Origin: Rhodotorula mucilaginosa
Lineage: Eukaryota; Basidiomycota; Microbotryomycetes; Sporidiobolales; Sporidiobolaceae
DNA length: 64,000 nt
Reading direction: 5' to 3'
Assembly: GCA_034406715.1 (NCBI GenBank)
Contig: CP137872.1
Span: forward strand, 682,001 to 746,000
The translations under genes were made by a program, and so were the position numbers. This document shows, piece after piece, positions 23,235 through 35,500 of the stretch. The notes beneath the pieces are model-generated. The model was not told where the DNA came from. It saw nothing but the letters and a program-made list of their open reading frames with translations, and ran no database searches. Numbering within the stretch: position 1 is the stretch's first letter; every line of letters starts with the position of its first letter.

Positions 23235-24878
23235 TTAGAGACCAGCGCCCCAGATGCCCGTCTCTTGTCCGACGTAGGCGAGCACGTTTCGAGTAGGATG
23301 CCAGGCTAATGTTTCGCTGTTGCCGCCGGGCACCGTGAAGGAAGCGACCTTTTCGAGATTCGGGACCGAGAGCTGTACCAGAATCGTTGCATTCGGGTCA
23401 GCGAACCCGCCGACTTGCTAGTAGAACGGAGACTCACGATGACTACCTGCCCATCTGCAGCACAGGATGCAACGTAGTTGCCATCTTGCGAGAACCGCGC
23501 CATCCGAACAGGGTCGCTGGAAGGAAAGGAGGGGTTTCCCACCCGAGATCAGCAGCTGGCAGAACGACGGCAAATTGGTTAGGAGAAGACGTACTCGTGA
23601 ACTCCCGAAGTAGCAACGCATGACCAGTCCTCCGTCTCCCACAGGCTGACAAGCGTGTCGTTGCATCCCGCCACAAAGTACCTTCAGCCGCGGAGGAGTT
23701 TGTCGCCGTCAGTCACTTCTACGGTTCAGAGGCCACGGAAATAAGCGCAGGAGATGCCGGAGCAGATGCGCACCTTCCTCTCGGATCCAGATCAATCACA
23801 GTGACCGGCATTGTCCCGACGTCGAACGAATGTATGGGTTCGTTCTCCGGGAACGAGGTGATCCGTGCCGAGCCCTCGACACCCGTAATGAGGAACGCGT
23901 CGTTGTGGGCGAAGAGGCATTCGTTCGTTTGCTGGAGTGCAGTTTTTTGAAATGGCTCAATGCACTGAGCCAGACGGAACGAGTCCGGTCGCTCGAGGGC
24001 AATTGCGAACCAGCAGCGATGAACTCACGTCTTTGCCCATGTCTATCCGCCTCGTGATCTTTTGCTCCTCGACGTCGACCCAGACCACCTTGTCGTTGCG
24101 GTTGCCGATGACGATCGTCTTGCCGTCGGAAGACCACGCCATATTGAGGTTCTCGCCGAGCGTTTCCACCGTCGAGACGGGTTTGTGACCCTCTGCGCGA
24201 GGTTGGAAAAGTCAGGTTGTTTCGCGTGCGCCGCATCGAAAATTTCTTACGTCTCAGGTCCCTGTCGTGAACGCGGAGTCAGCATCCGGGAACAGAGCAA
24301 GTGTGACGAGAGAGCGGAGGACGAACCAGAAATGTAATGCCGTGTCCTGGGCTGCGATGCGCAAGGGGAAGCTCAGTTCTCGGGTCCAAAGAGCCCGACT
24401 TGGCACGTTGCTGTGTCGTAGAAAGGGCATATAGCTTTACCTGACCCGCTCACGCTCGCGAACCGCTCCGGATGGACAGGGCTCCACCGAACGCATTGCA
24501 CCTCGCCGACATGACCTCTGCACTCGGTCGCAGCTCGCGGGTCTGCGGGAGGAGTGAAAGAGTCAGCTCCCTTTTCCGAGCGGAATGCTCTATGGCGAGA
24601 GGGGCTGCTCACCCTTGTCTGGAAGGTAAACCCGGATGACCTTGTCCGTTCCACCCGTCGCCAACCGCCGCCCGTCGAGGTTCCCTGCCCAGCGGCGTAG
24701 CGATGATCAGCGCTGACCAATCACACGGCCACTTTAAGGCGGGTTCGAATTGCCGTAGAGATGCTGCCCGGCGGACTCGATTGAACTCACAAGCGACTGA
24801 TCGAACACGTTCGCGGCCAGTGCCTATCCGGCGAGTCGTGTAGCGTGAAAAGTCATCGCTAGCCTTTGCAGCAACCAT
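23235..24878 (-). CDS. TEX1: THO complex WD40 subunit (Tex1/THOC3-like)
   Basis: WD40 propeller protein of the THO/TREX complex, coupling transcription to mRNA export in the nucleus. It starts MVAAKASDDFSRYTTRRI (ATG at 24876-24878) and ends GIWGAGL-stop at 23235. Exons joined across short introns read successive WD repeats: RVRSVAWNLDGRRLATGGTD, GHVGEVQCVRWSPVHPERFA, LGENLNMAWSSDGKTIVIG, THNDAFLITG-type, FVAGCNDTLVSLWETEDW, and a final WHPTRNVLAYVG. This spacing and the ending match THOC3. I did not fix every intron, so only the outer range is given. It converges with trehalose phosphorylase, their stop codons being about 130 bases apart. Another WD40 family is possible but less likely. Confidence 0.8.
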
Positions 24879-25264
24879 TCTCTCAGTCCTGGTAAGCAAG
24901 AAGAGCGAGCGACTCGTGAAAGGTGTCCGTCCAACCTTTTTGCACGCACGTGAGATCGACTCTTCGGAAAGGAGCGCACCGGGGTTTGGTACAGAATCTA
25001 GTGCGATTGCGTACGGTATGGCTGCAGGGACTCTACGAGCAGGTACAAATATCGACGGGAACAGAAGGTGTTGCGAAGAAAGAACGATTTCGTCGTCTTG
25101 GAGAGAGGGAGAGAGGAGGGGAACGGGGTGTATGTAGCGTACAGGAATCTGCTCGTCAAAAGCCAGCCTCGTCGAAAGACTGGCACGTCAAAATAGTACA
25201 CGAGTTTGTACAGACCGCGCGCAAAGACGCCGTCGCGTGAGAAGCGGCGCCGGACTGACGGGGA
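24879..25264. other. Intergenic region upstream of the THO-subunit gene
   Basis: About 390 bases between the THO-subunit start and the stop codon of the PAP2 gene, both on the minus strand. It contains a purine-rich run near 25080-25125. No gene seen. Confidence 0.4.
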
Positions 25265-26191
25265 TCACACGACCGAAGCCGTTCGCCGCGTCGGCAGATC
25301 GTGCCTACCGTTCGGCCGGTCATCGACGACGCCGTCGTCGTCCTCCAGGCTGCTGCTATCGCATTCTCGCGCCTCCTTGTCGTCGACCGCAGGGAGCGAG
25401 GTGTACCCGCCATCGCGGTACGCAGGCGGAGAAACGGACCGAGCCGGCGTGCCTTCACCGCTGACGCTCGGACTGAGCGCAATCCCGCCGACCAGGTTCG
25501 GTTCGTCTCCATCGTCGCCACCGGCCAAGCGGCGCAGCATCCGTTCGCCGTACGCGTCGTAGTTCTCGCCGTCGCGGCGCGCGTGCCAGAGGCGCTCCCA
25601 GCCGTTCGTCAACCCCTCTGAGTAGTGTTGCCGGTCGAGCTTGCGGAGGCGTACGCGTTCGAAGAGCGTGAAGGCGACCACCGAGTAGAAAGTCCCGGCG
25701 AGAAGATCGATGGCGAACTGAGCGCGCGAAAAGAGGTCAGCAGGTAGCACTTTGTGAGAAGAGGGCAATTCCGTGCACTCACATGATGGTGTAGGTACTG
25801 AGTCGCCCAGAACATCCAGCTGTTTAGACAAAGCAGCATGGTCAGTCAGCAAGTCGATCAGTACGCCGGATTTCGTGCCCCCGTCGAGCAACTCACAAGC
25901 AATAGAGCCACATGAAGACGAGACCACGGTACCCCTTGGAGTAGCGAACGACAAACAGCGAGCAACAGATGGCCGTCGCGGCGTGGAGGGACGGGATCGC
26001 TCCAAACACGACGGGGCCTTTGCCGAACGCCTTGGTGTAGATGTGTGTGCCGAGGATGCTGTCGACGCGGACGAGACCGGCCGGGTTGCCGGGATAAGAA
26101 TAGTCGGGTTGGGCGGCGTCGATTCCATAGACGTCATAGCTAAAAGTCCGACATAGAGTTAGTCTTTGTGAGCGAGACAGGAAAACAGGAG

Positions 26192-26225
<34 letters not shown>

Positions 26226-27198
26226 AAGCGCACAACCACGGTGAGGCGTTCGGGAACACGAGGTGCGTTGCGAGACCGGCGAGGTTCTGCGCACCGAGCG
26301 TCCACCCGAACGTGCACGCCGCGCCCTGCGTGCCGAAACCCCAGATCCACCACGCGGCGATAATGGGCGAGGCAAAGTGCAAAGCTCCGTACGATCCGAA
26401 AGCGAACAAGTCGAGCGCGTTTGACTGTCGGAAGGACACCGTGATCAGCTCGGCAGCTGGGGGGTGGCCCTCGGTCGAGGAGCAGAACGTTGGACGTACT
26501 ATTTCGAGCGTTCCCAGGTGTGCCGTCGCGCACAGTGCGGCGGGAAAGAGAAAGATGCTGGCGGCATACCACCTGCCGCGCCCTCGTTCTGCTTTGGGCT
26601 TGTCTCCCTCGCCTGTGGTCACACCAGAATAGTCAGTAAGGGATCGTCTCAGGGAGAAGAGGAAAAATTCCGCACTCCAGTAGTAGACGAGCCGTGCAAG
26701 GGGCAGGAGCGCCAAAGTGAGGAGAATGACGCCGATCGGCGAAAGGAGGAAACGGTTCGCTGCCGGCAGCAAATTGATATGAATCTGTAGCGGCAAGGAG
26801 AACGAGTGTCAGGAGCCACTCCCCGTGCACTTTTCAAACAATGCAGGTGACCTGCATGCAAGCGGAAAGAATGAAAACAAAGGTGAAGACAAACGGGCGA
26901 CTGACAGGAGGGCGGATCTCAGTCGGAATATGTTTGGCCTGCTTGAACAAGAACGTCCACAAGAAGGGTGGGAACGCTCCGACTGCAACACAGAATCGAG
27001 GGGTCAGCGAGCGAGGTCGTGTGACCTGTCGGCCGAAGCGCGATAAGATCGCGATGAACCGCGTGAAACCAACGTACCGATGACTGTCCATAGCCTGTAC
27101 GGCACTGACGCGCCGTTCAAGAGTACCCAGCGGCAGTGCAGCAAAACCGCCAACGCTGCCGACGCGACCACGCCGAGGCGAAACCGTCGAAGCATCAT
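25265..27198 (-). CDS. Aur1-like PAP2-superfamily membrane protein
   Basis: A multi-pass membrane protein of the PAP2 acid phosphatase/Aur1 family; relatives transfer or remove phosphate on lipids, the best known being inositol phosphorylceramide synthase in the Golgi. It begins MMLRRFRLGVVASAALAVLL and contains several hydrophobic helices. The catalytic motifs are GAIPSLHAATA (first His) and the downstream QYLHHHFAIDLLAG (second His and Asp). The conserved IPTEIRPPVS loop lies near the N-terminus. A Ser/Asp-rich tail ends TRRTASVV. One intron holds a (GA)n run at about 26193-26222. Whether it is the true IPC synthase or an Aur1-like paralogue cannot be told without alignment. Intron positions were not all fixed. 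Confidence 0.75.
26193..26222. repeat. (GA)n microsatellite in an intron
   Basis: About 15 uninterrupted GA units inside an intron of the Aur1-like gene. It is the longest simple repeat in the window and likely length-polymorphic. Confidence 0.95.
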
Positions 27199-27791
27199 CT
27201 CTTGTGCTGCTGCTGCTGGTGGTGGTTGATCGCCCGCCTTTCTGCCCCGCCTCGTGCGTCGTGTCGCCCGGCCTATGCGTCGCCGTTAACTGCCCTACGG
27301 CGTCTAAACGTAGGGTGCAAGCTCGTAGTCGGTCGGAGAAAGCGCGCTCGCGGACGGACTTTGGGAGGACTGAGCACAGCCCCGCCTTTGTGTGCAACTT
27401 CGATGACGCCACTCAGGCTGCCTTCGCGCGCTCAAGCCTGGTGTGTATAGCCGGCGAGTCGACTGTGTAGGACAGCGTATAAGATGCTGAACGATCTAAT
27501 CAACCGCGTGAACAAGCGTGGGCGCGAGCTGGATCTCCAAGCCTCTCTCACAACCGACAAAACTGCACCGCCCCGGGTCCCCCGCTCGCGCGCTCGGCGT
27601 TTAACTTTAAAAATCGCGAGGTGCCCGACGCCCGAATGCGGAGTCTCCGGCGCGGAGCCTGCCTGCTGCATGCATGCATGTCAGCACTTTGTCAATCCCT
27701 CCCGATCGTTTCCCCCTCTCAGCAGCAGAATAGTCTCAGAAGGATAATGCGTACAAGCAAGCTGCTGTAGAATCATCCGTGCATACAGGCT
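27199..27791. other. Intergenic region upstream of the Aur1-like gene
   Basis: About 590 bases between two minus-strand genes: the promoter of the Aur1-like gene and the 3' side of the mL61-like gene. It contains short CATG-rich repeats near 27665-27680. Open frames here have no recognisable family. Confidence 0.4.
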
Positions 27792-28574
27792 CTACGGCGC
27801 AGACTGACGCTCACCTCCGACGAGAGCCTCGCCGTCGCCCTTGACCGGGACTTCTTCCACCACTTCGACCGGCCTCTCTCCTTCTGCCCCCCCTGCTGCT
27901 ACGCCAGCATCCGCCGCCGCCGTAGCAGGAGTCGTACCCTTGCCCGAGGCCCAAGCGCGTAGACTGTCTTCGCTGCCGAAAGTCTGCCAGAACGCGGAGA
28001 CGAGACGTTCGGATCGTTGAGGCGGAAGAGGGAAGAAAGCGGGCGGCAGACTCGGGTCGGCTATGCTCACGGAAGCAGGACGAGACTTAGCTCGACACGG
28101 ACAAGCAGAGAGAGACCGCCCTTTCGAGGAAGAGCACAAGGGACTCACTGAACGTGACGGTCAAGCCGGGCGGTTGCTTCCACACTGCAGCTGCTTCATC
28201 CTCCTCCGAGACGGGCGCCGCCTCTGCTCCCTTCTGTGCGGCTCCGGCTCCGGCGTGCTTTCTTCGCTTCACGGTCGGCACTTGCTCGAACGAGATCCGC
28301 AGAGACGGGTTGGCGAACCGAACGGCCGGGATGGCGCTCTTGACGAAATGCCTGTTAGTCACGGGAAGAGCCAAGACTGGAGTCAGCGGCAGCAGGTCGT
28401 GAGTGAAGTCTTGGCCTCAGCTCACCTGGCGCCTGCGTTGCCCTTGACGCCCTCGCTGCGGATTGTGAGGCCTTCGACGACGGCAGGGAGTCGTCGGGCG
28501 GACGGTCCCGCGGTAATCTGCTGCAGCTGCGTCGCGAGCTGCGTCGTCTTGCGTGCTTGCCGGAGTCCAGCCAT
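27792..28574 (-). CDS. Mitochondrial large-subunit ribosomal protein, mL61/Mrp49-like
   Basis: Starts MAGLRQARKTTQLATQ. The segment GNAGARHFVKSAIPAVRFANPSLRI matches the L51/S25/CI-B8 thioredoxin-like fold as seen in fungal Mrp49 proteins (which carry G-x-x-GAR-x-F-W and RLKYxNP). Two or three introns: the first donor is after GCCAG near 28424, rejoining at GGCATTTCGTC, which gives GARHF. The intron after VTF has two possible resolutions and I could not choose. The most natural reading continues IADPSLPPAFFPLPPQRSERLVSAFWQTFG. The C-terminal third is Ala/Glu/Val-rich and probably disordered. Family assignment rests on this one segment, so it is moderate. Confidence 0.6.
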
Positions 28575-29294
28575 TGCGATTATGCTCCTCCTGCACAAGC
28601 GGCAGCTGGTGTACAGTTGTGGTCGAGGTCAAGAGGCAGCGAGATGAGCGAGGACGCGGCTTGGTCTCTTCCCTCCACGCCCACAGACTCGGATGCAGGT
28701 TCTCACGCAGCAGTACCCTGTCAGTATGCTACGCCGATCCACCATCCCGCTCAAGCGAAGTCCACTGCGCGTCGGCAGCATCCGTCCATCCGTTCCCGAG
28801 CGACAGGCTCGCGATGAAACAGCTACACGCCATCCCGCAAGCGCTGCCGCTGCTATCCCACGCCCGAGCTATCAGCGACAAAAGCTGCTGCTTGCGCTTC
28901 ACGTGACAAGGCGTTGGCGTTTCCAGCGCTGCAAAAGGGGCCAAGTTACCTGCTTGATTCCTGGATGGACGAGGATGCGTCGACAAAAGGCATAGCTATT
29001 TTGGCTGCTGATCTGGGACCTCGGAGCTATCTCCTCCTCATCTTGGGGCTCGAGTTCCTTGTGCTACAACGACGCAGTCACGCAAGCGCAGCGAAGATCC
29101 GGAAAGCTCGTGGCGCACATCGCAAGCTGTCCCGGCGCGGGCAAGCAGCTGCGATGGGGTGATCTGATGCGCCGCTATGACTTCTTCGAACTCGGTACCA
29201 TTACATACCTCGCAGCAAAGGCTTAATGCTTCGTCGTATGTCGTATGAACATCGCTGCTGGCGTTGCATCCGCGAATGGAAAACCTACTCAAAC
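28575..29294. other. Intergenic region between mL61-like and COY1 genes
   Basis: About 720 bases holding the promoter of the mL61-like gene and the 3' flank of COY1. Several short frames occur on both strands, but none shows a family motif. I see no RNA gene. Confidence 0.4.
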
Positions 29295-32195
29295 TCAGAT
29301 CGGGGGTACAACGGGATGAGCCGCCTCGCTGGACAAGGTGTAATGATAGAGGGTCGAGAGCACAAAAAAGTGTAACCCGAGGGCGTACAGGACAAAGAGG
29401 TTGCGGGCGACGCGGTTCGACAGGACGACGGTCGAGAGGGTGAGGAGGACCTTCTCAAGCGGATTGAGGTTGTGGATCGCGCGGCCACGTTCCTGCGCAC
29501 GCACACGCCGCGACGAGGATCAGCTCGGAGCGGAAGATGAGGAGGCCGGAAAGGGAGAGGGACCTACTCGACCCCGGAACGCCTCGAACGGATTCATGCT
29601 CTCCTCGTACTTGTTCTGGTACCGCACGAGCTCCTCGTCGCCGCGGACCACGTTCGAGAAGCCGGCTTGCTGCTTCGCCACAGAGTTCTCGTCCCGGTAC
29701 GACTGCAGGTACCGGACCTTCTCGTAGAGCTTGAGGTTGTCGGCTTGAAGCGTCTTGATCTCGCTCCGCAGCTCCGAGATCGTGTTGAATTGGCGACGCA
29801 GTTCCTGCGGGGAGGAGGCGAAGCTGTCAGTTTATACCGGTTGGAAGCGCTGCGGAAGAACACATTGACAAACCTCTTCCAGCTCAGAGTTGCGCTGTCG
29901 GAATCGATCTCGCTGGGACGTGATGATGGGCAGGATAGAGGTCTCGGCAGAGCTCTGGAAAGGCTGCGGCTGCACAGGCGCGGCTTCGGCAGGCTTTGGG
30001 ATGTGATGAAATTGACGAGTCAGTCTCTTGGAAACATGGCATAGGGAGGGTGAAACTCGCCTTTTTGCCCAGCTGGAACCCTGCGAGCGGGTCTTCGCGG
30101 TTCGCCGAGGAGGGCTGAGCCTGGCCTCCATGCCGCGACTCGTTGATGCGCAGAAGATCATTCTCGAGGCGGTCGTTCAGCGCGGTCTGTTCCTGCAACC
30201 GCGACTGCAGCGCCTCATAGTCCGCCATGACCGTCTCGTGTGCGGCGGCCAGCTCATCGTGCGCGACGCGCAGGGCAGTGACCTCGTCTTGCATCTTGCG
30301 GTTCTTCGCCATCAAGAGATTCTCGAGCGGCTTGCCGCGTTGCAAGTTTGCCTTGTCGGCGTTCGGGTCGGGCAGGCGCACGAGAGACTCGTCGCCGTCG
30401 CCGTCAAACTCGTCGTTCATGTCGTCGAGGTCCATGCCGGCAAATTCGACATACTGTTTGAGCCAGTGTGTCAGAAAACCCAGCACCGGAAAAGAGGACC
30501 TTGCGAAACGATTCACCTTCATGATCTCGAGTTCTCGCTTGAGCTCGTCGTAGTCTTGGTACTGCTTCATCTTTTCCTTGAAGGAAGCGATCTCGCTGTC
30601 CTTCGAGACCTGTTCTTTCTCGAGAGCTTCCACCTTCTTGCTCAGCTCGGCACGGTCGACGTCGAACTGTTCCTTTTGCGCATCGAGCGAGCGGATCAGG
30701 CGGGAAGCTTCGTTCTGCAGGTCGGACACTTGGGCTTCGAGCGTTTCGACTCTGACGGACAGGGAAAACCCAGATCAGTAAGAGCCGTGCAGTCGACGCA
30801 AAGAAGGGCGGCGCGCACCGGGCGGCGCTCTCGCTTCCGGACCGGACGGCTTCAATCTCGGCGCGGAGCTTTTCGTTGCGGCCTTCGACCTCGGCGACGC
30901 GAGCTGTAGCACGCTCCAGGTCGGCAGCGATCAGATCCGCCTCGGCGAGGCGGGCAACGGTTTCCTGGTCTGCATCCGGAGCGCGAGTCAGCCTTCGATC
31001 GACCATGTGCGGATCCGGGTGCCTGAGAGGCGTGAGAAATCGAACGCACCTTGCCGCTGCGAGTGGTCCAATAAGCGAGCTTGACTGGTGTCGGCAGTCG
31101 TGCGAAGCTCGCGGAGTTGAGAGCGGGCGAGCGTAACTTGACGCTGCAAGTCCTTCTCCCTGACAACGTGGAAAGATATTAGCATGGCCAGCCTCGGTCC
31201 AAAGGACGGAGAGCTTGCATACGTACCGTTCGTCGTAGTTGCGCAACCGTTCGTCGTACGTCGCGTGAAGTGCAGCCTCTTTCGCCGAGACGCGTTCCTG
31301 AATCATGTCGTTCATCTGTCGAAAACGCGAGCCGCATCAGCGCACGTCCGCCCGAGTACCCACATGACGAAAGAGCGTCACGAACGCGAGACTCGAGGCG
31401 CTCGACTTTTTCGGCTAGCTTTTTCCGCTCCTTCTCGACCAACTGCGCCTCGTTGAGCTGCTGCTTGAGGGCGGCATTCTCTTCTTTCGAGCGCGCGAGG
31501 TCCGTCTCGAGAAGTTTGGCTTCTGAAGCTCGAGCAGTCTGGTCCTAGAGGAGTGCACGAGGAATCAACACAGGGAGGCACACTCGCGGGATCGGACGGG
31601 AACTCACGACTGCGGCGTCCAGGAGAGGGAACGGATCTGGCGCTTCCGCCAGCAGCTTGTACACGTTCAGGAACGCGCTCTCCGCCACCTTTGATCTCCG
31701 CGTCAAGTTGTCGATCTCGGTCTGGTAGGCTGTAGGGCGGCTAAGTCGCGTCAGCGTCCGCGAGAATCGAAAAGAGGTCAAGGGTCGGGGGTAGCACTGT
31801 CTACGGACCTTTCAGGAGGGTTTTGAAGACCGGGCCCTTTTCCTCGTCCGGGACTTTTCTGAATTCTGTAGGCGCTGGACTGGTCAACGGGACGGCTCTC
31901 GAGGAGGCCGTGGGAGGTGTACGCGACTTGATCGACGTGCCTCGGGTCTTCTCTGCCAACGCCTTCCTGCCGACCATGTTCTCCTTCTGGTTGTCGACGA
32001 TCTCGAGCCCTTGCTGGTCCAGCGTCCTCTGCAGGTCATGCAGCGCGATCTCTGCCGAGGCGTACGACAGTTGCAAACGTCGCCGTGTTGTGGGGTGAAA
32101 GTCGGGATCATCAGCTGCTGCAGGTCTCGGCGCCGAAGCGAAGGGTGCGTACCTTTCCATGCCGTCAAGGCCGTCGCAAAAGAGCTGTCCGCCAT
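29295..32195 (-). CDS. COY1: Golgi coiled-coil membrane protein, CASP/Coy1 family
   Basis: Tail-anchored golgin acting in intra-Golgi retrograde traffic. It starts [14 protein letters not shown], whose Trp-Lys is rejoined by the first intron to [26 protein letters not shown], the hallmark CASP N-terminus. Long heptad stretches follow across many small exons (for example around 31600-30530 and 30400-29880). The C-terminal CASP domain reads [20 protein letters not shown] followed by a single transmembrane helix ([21 protein letters not shown]) and a short lumenal tail ending PVVPPI. The intron after AEKTR appears to start GCACGT (31940), a possible GC-AG intron needed for [11 protein letters not shown]. 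An ATG 54 bases upstream is in frame; I chose the family-like one. Confidence 0.9.
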
Positions 32196-32524
32196 GCTTG
32201 GCACCGGCGCACGTACGCCTTCGAAAGCGCGCGAGGATGAGGAGAGCATTCATCGCTCGGCTGAAGGCCGCCATCGCAGGCCGAAAACTCGAGCACAGTA
32301 TAGAGCACCTCGAATCCACGGAGACCAGTCCATGTATACTAAATGCATCGTTGTCATGGGAGAAAAAAGTAAATACTGTAAAGCAGAATTACCCTGAGAA
32401 AATCGAATGGTAATCAAATGCGCAAGGACAACATGGTAGACACGACGCGAAGATGAAGGAGAAAGCAGAGGCAGGTGGTGGACAGATAGAGACATGCGAA
32501 ATGAGAAGTGGACCGAAACGTCCT
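32196..32524. other. Short intergenic region between COY1 start and the CANIN-like gene stop
   Basis: About 330 bases, AT-richer than the surroundings; both flanking genes run leftward. It must contain the COY1 promoter and the end of the neighbouring transcript. No gene seen. Confidence 0.4.
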
Positions 32525-35500
32525 TCACGAGCGGAGAAGGGCATCGTCGTCGGAAATATCGGACACCATGTCTTCGTCTTCGGCGGCGGTCGCGGTCACG
32601 CGTGCGCTGAGCGGCGCTGCTGAGTGCTCCGTTTTCGGCGTGCGGCCAAACGAGAGTTTCGGCTGCTTCGGATCCTGCGGGGCGTCCTGCGCCTTGGCCG
32701 CACGATCTTCGGCCGCGAGCGCTCGGGCTGCCTCTTCCGTCAAGTCGGAACCGGCCCTCTGCCCGCGCGCAGCGCGCAGCTGATACGTGAGCGAGTGTAC
32801 CAGGGCCGTGAAAAGGTTCTTGGCGAGGAGCCGTTCGACGGCGAGCCCCTTGCGGGCATCGGCGCGGAACCGGCTGTCAATCTTGCGGATGTGCGAGATG
32901 ATGCCGTCGAGGTCGTGCCGGAGCTCGGTACGGTCCTCGCGGTCGTAGATTTCGTACGAGATGGACGCGAGCGAGAGCATGAGCATCCTCGCTCGGTCGA
33001 CGAGCATGCCGTCGACGATCTCGTCCGGGCCCGCGTTCGCCTTGGGGACGAAGACGTTGTCGGCGGAAGGCGAGCCGAGCATGTTGCGGATCTGCGGCAA
33101 CGCCGGTTGAGAGAGATCTCGGAGCGAGGCGATCTCCTCGAATTGCTCGGTCGGTGCAAGCAAGGCGCAGGCGAGCCACCGACGGAGTTGCTTGTCCTGC
33201 TCGCTGGCATGCGGCAGCGCCTGCAGAAAGGCGAACTGGATCCGAGGCTTGGCGTCGCGGTATCGTCGAGCGAGTTGGGCGTACAACTGTCCTCCCTGTG
33301 GGACAGCAAGGCGTCAGTACACGGGTCCGCAGAACGCATGCGGGGTGGACAACTCACGGCTGCAGGCGACTTGTGAACGGCTGCCAGCACGGAGCGCAGA
33401 AGATCGCCAAGACTCGACCGCAAGGGGCTGGAGGTCGGGTCGAGAGCAAGTCGGACCAGCAGCTCGGCAAGGTTGACGGTGTCGTCGACAGCGAGCGAAC
33501 CCGGTCTGAGACTTCATGGGATCAGCGAGTGGATCCTTCGGGAATGCCGAGGTAACAACGGGCGACTCACGCAGCGGAGAGGAGAGCGTGCATCAGCCCG
33601 CAGAAGCGGAGGACGACACGATTACGCCGCGTCTGATTGATCAAGACGGAGCCGTCGCCATCTGCGGTGGCTGCGGCATCGTCGGCGGCAGCGCTTGTCT
33701 CCTGCTCTTCGACACCTTCGCGTTCCGCTTTGAGACCGACCTCCTCCAACAACGCCGAGACGCGCTCGAAAGTGATAGGCTGCGCGTCGCCGATCAGCTT
33801 GAGGTGGCGCGCGAGCAACGCCTGCAGCTTGTACACGAGTTTGGACGGCGTCGACGGATGGCAGACTTGATGTAGACCGACGCAAATGTTCCGTCAGCGG
33901 GGGCCTTGAGACGCTCAGAGGCAGACCAGGTGGCGACTCACTGAGTTGGCAAAGCCAGTCTGTCAAGATACTTCGGTCTTGATCGGATCCGTGGTCCGCA
34001 CCGCTGAAGGCAGAGAAGAGCGTGACCGGTGAAGGTATCGCATCGGAATCACGGAACCCAGCTGCAGTTCATTTAGGGGCAGATTAGTAACGAGGATGCG
34101 ATGCCGAATCTCAAGAAAAGAAAATAACCTTTGAGCAGAGACGCCATGCGCCCAAGCCACCCTTCGCCTTCCATCGTAGCAGACAACGTCTCGAGCGAGC
34201 GGATGCGAGGCTGGACCGATTGCCAAACCGTCCGCTCTTGTCTCTCCGTGAACTCCTCGACGGCTCCGTCGAGTTGGGCCACCTCGCGAGCTCGTTCTTC
34301 GTCGATAAGTTTGCCCGCCGCCTCGGCCTTGGTCTTTGCGGCAGCCTGTATCGCCTTCGGAGGCTCGAGTTCATCATCGGAGCCTGCGGCGAGAACGGCT
34401 GCGAGGCCGGCGGCATCTCCGGGCTGAACCTGAGCCAGCGCCGACACTTCATGCGAAGCGCCTTCCGCGGCCTGGTTCTCGTCGTCATCGCTCTGTTGAA
34501 AGCAGAACGACGTCAGCAACAACCTCTACAGTACCGCCGTGCCAGGAAAAGCAACGTACCATGCCTTCTTCGTCGCCCTGCAAAACCCGCTTCCACTTGT
34601 CGTACCACGCCGTCGTGTGACCCAACTCCTGTTCCTTCTTGCGAGCGCGCATCATCTTGTTGAAAGTGTCACGACCGTCGCGAAGCTCCTTCTGACCGAC
34701 GAAAAGGCTCGGAAGCGCCTTCTTGCTTCCGTTCGCAGTTGGTCGCGCAGAGGCCGCGGCGGGTTTCGACGAGACGCCGGGAGTGTAGTGGTCGGTCTCG
34801 CGCCGAGCACGATTCGAGCGCCGCATCGATGTTGCGGGACTCGGCGGAGAGACCGTTGTCGGGACAGTCGCGGCGGCAGGCGATGTCGCCGACGTCGGGG
34901 CGAGAGTCTCTCCGGCCTCGCGGCGGGCTCGCGCTCGACTGAGAAAGGTCGCCAACTCGTCTTCGTCCGAACTGGAATCGCCTTCGCTCGAGCTCGATGC
35001 CGCCGCCGCCCTGCTTGCTCGCTTCGGTCCCGCCGACTCTGCTTTGCGAGTCTTGACCGGAGAAGGAGAGTTCTCCGCTTCGCTTGCCTCGCCGTCGGCC
35101 TCGTCTGCGTCAGACTCGGCGTCCATGAGCGCATCCCACTCGCTGCGGTCCTTGTCATCCTTCTTCGCGGTGGTAGGGAGACCGCTCGCAGGCGATTTCG
35201 ACCGAGCTGCGTTGGCTGTCGCGCCGCTGCCGCCGCGATCGAGTTTCGGTTTTTTGCTCATGCTGGCTGAACGCGGCAAGTCGATGATGATTTCGAACGA
35301 AGACATACGTTTAATCGGCACACGACTGCGGCTTGGCGAGGCCTGTGGGTGATTCTCAGGAGCCGAGTCCTGACGGACTGGCGTCGGCGCCAGCGACGAG
35401 AGTGGCGAACCGGACGGCGAGCGGACAAAGATCGAATCGGACGCGCCGATTTTGGCAGGTTTTCCCGCCGACAATCGACGTACAGCCGAGTTCGTCAGCT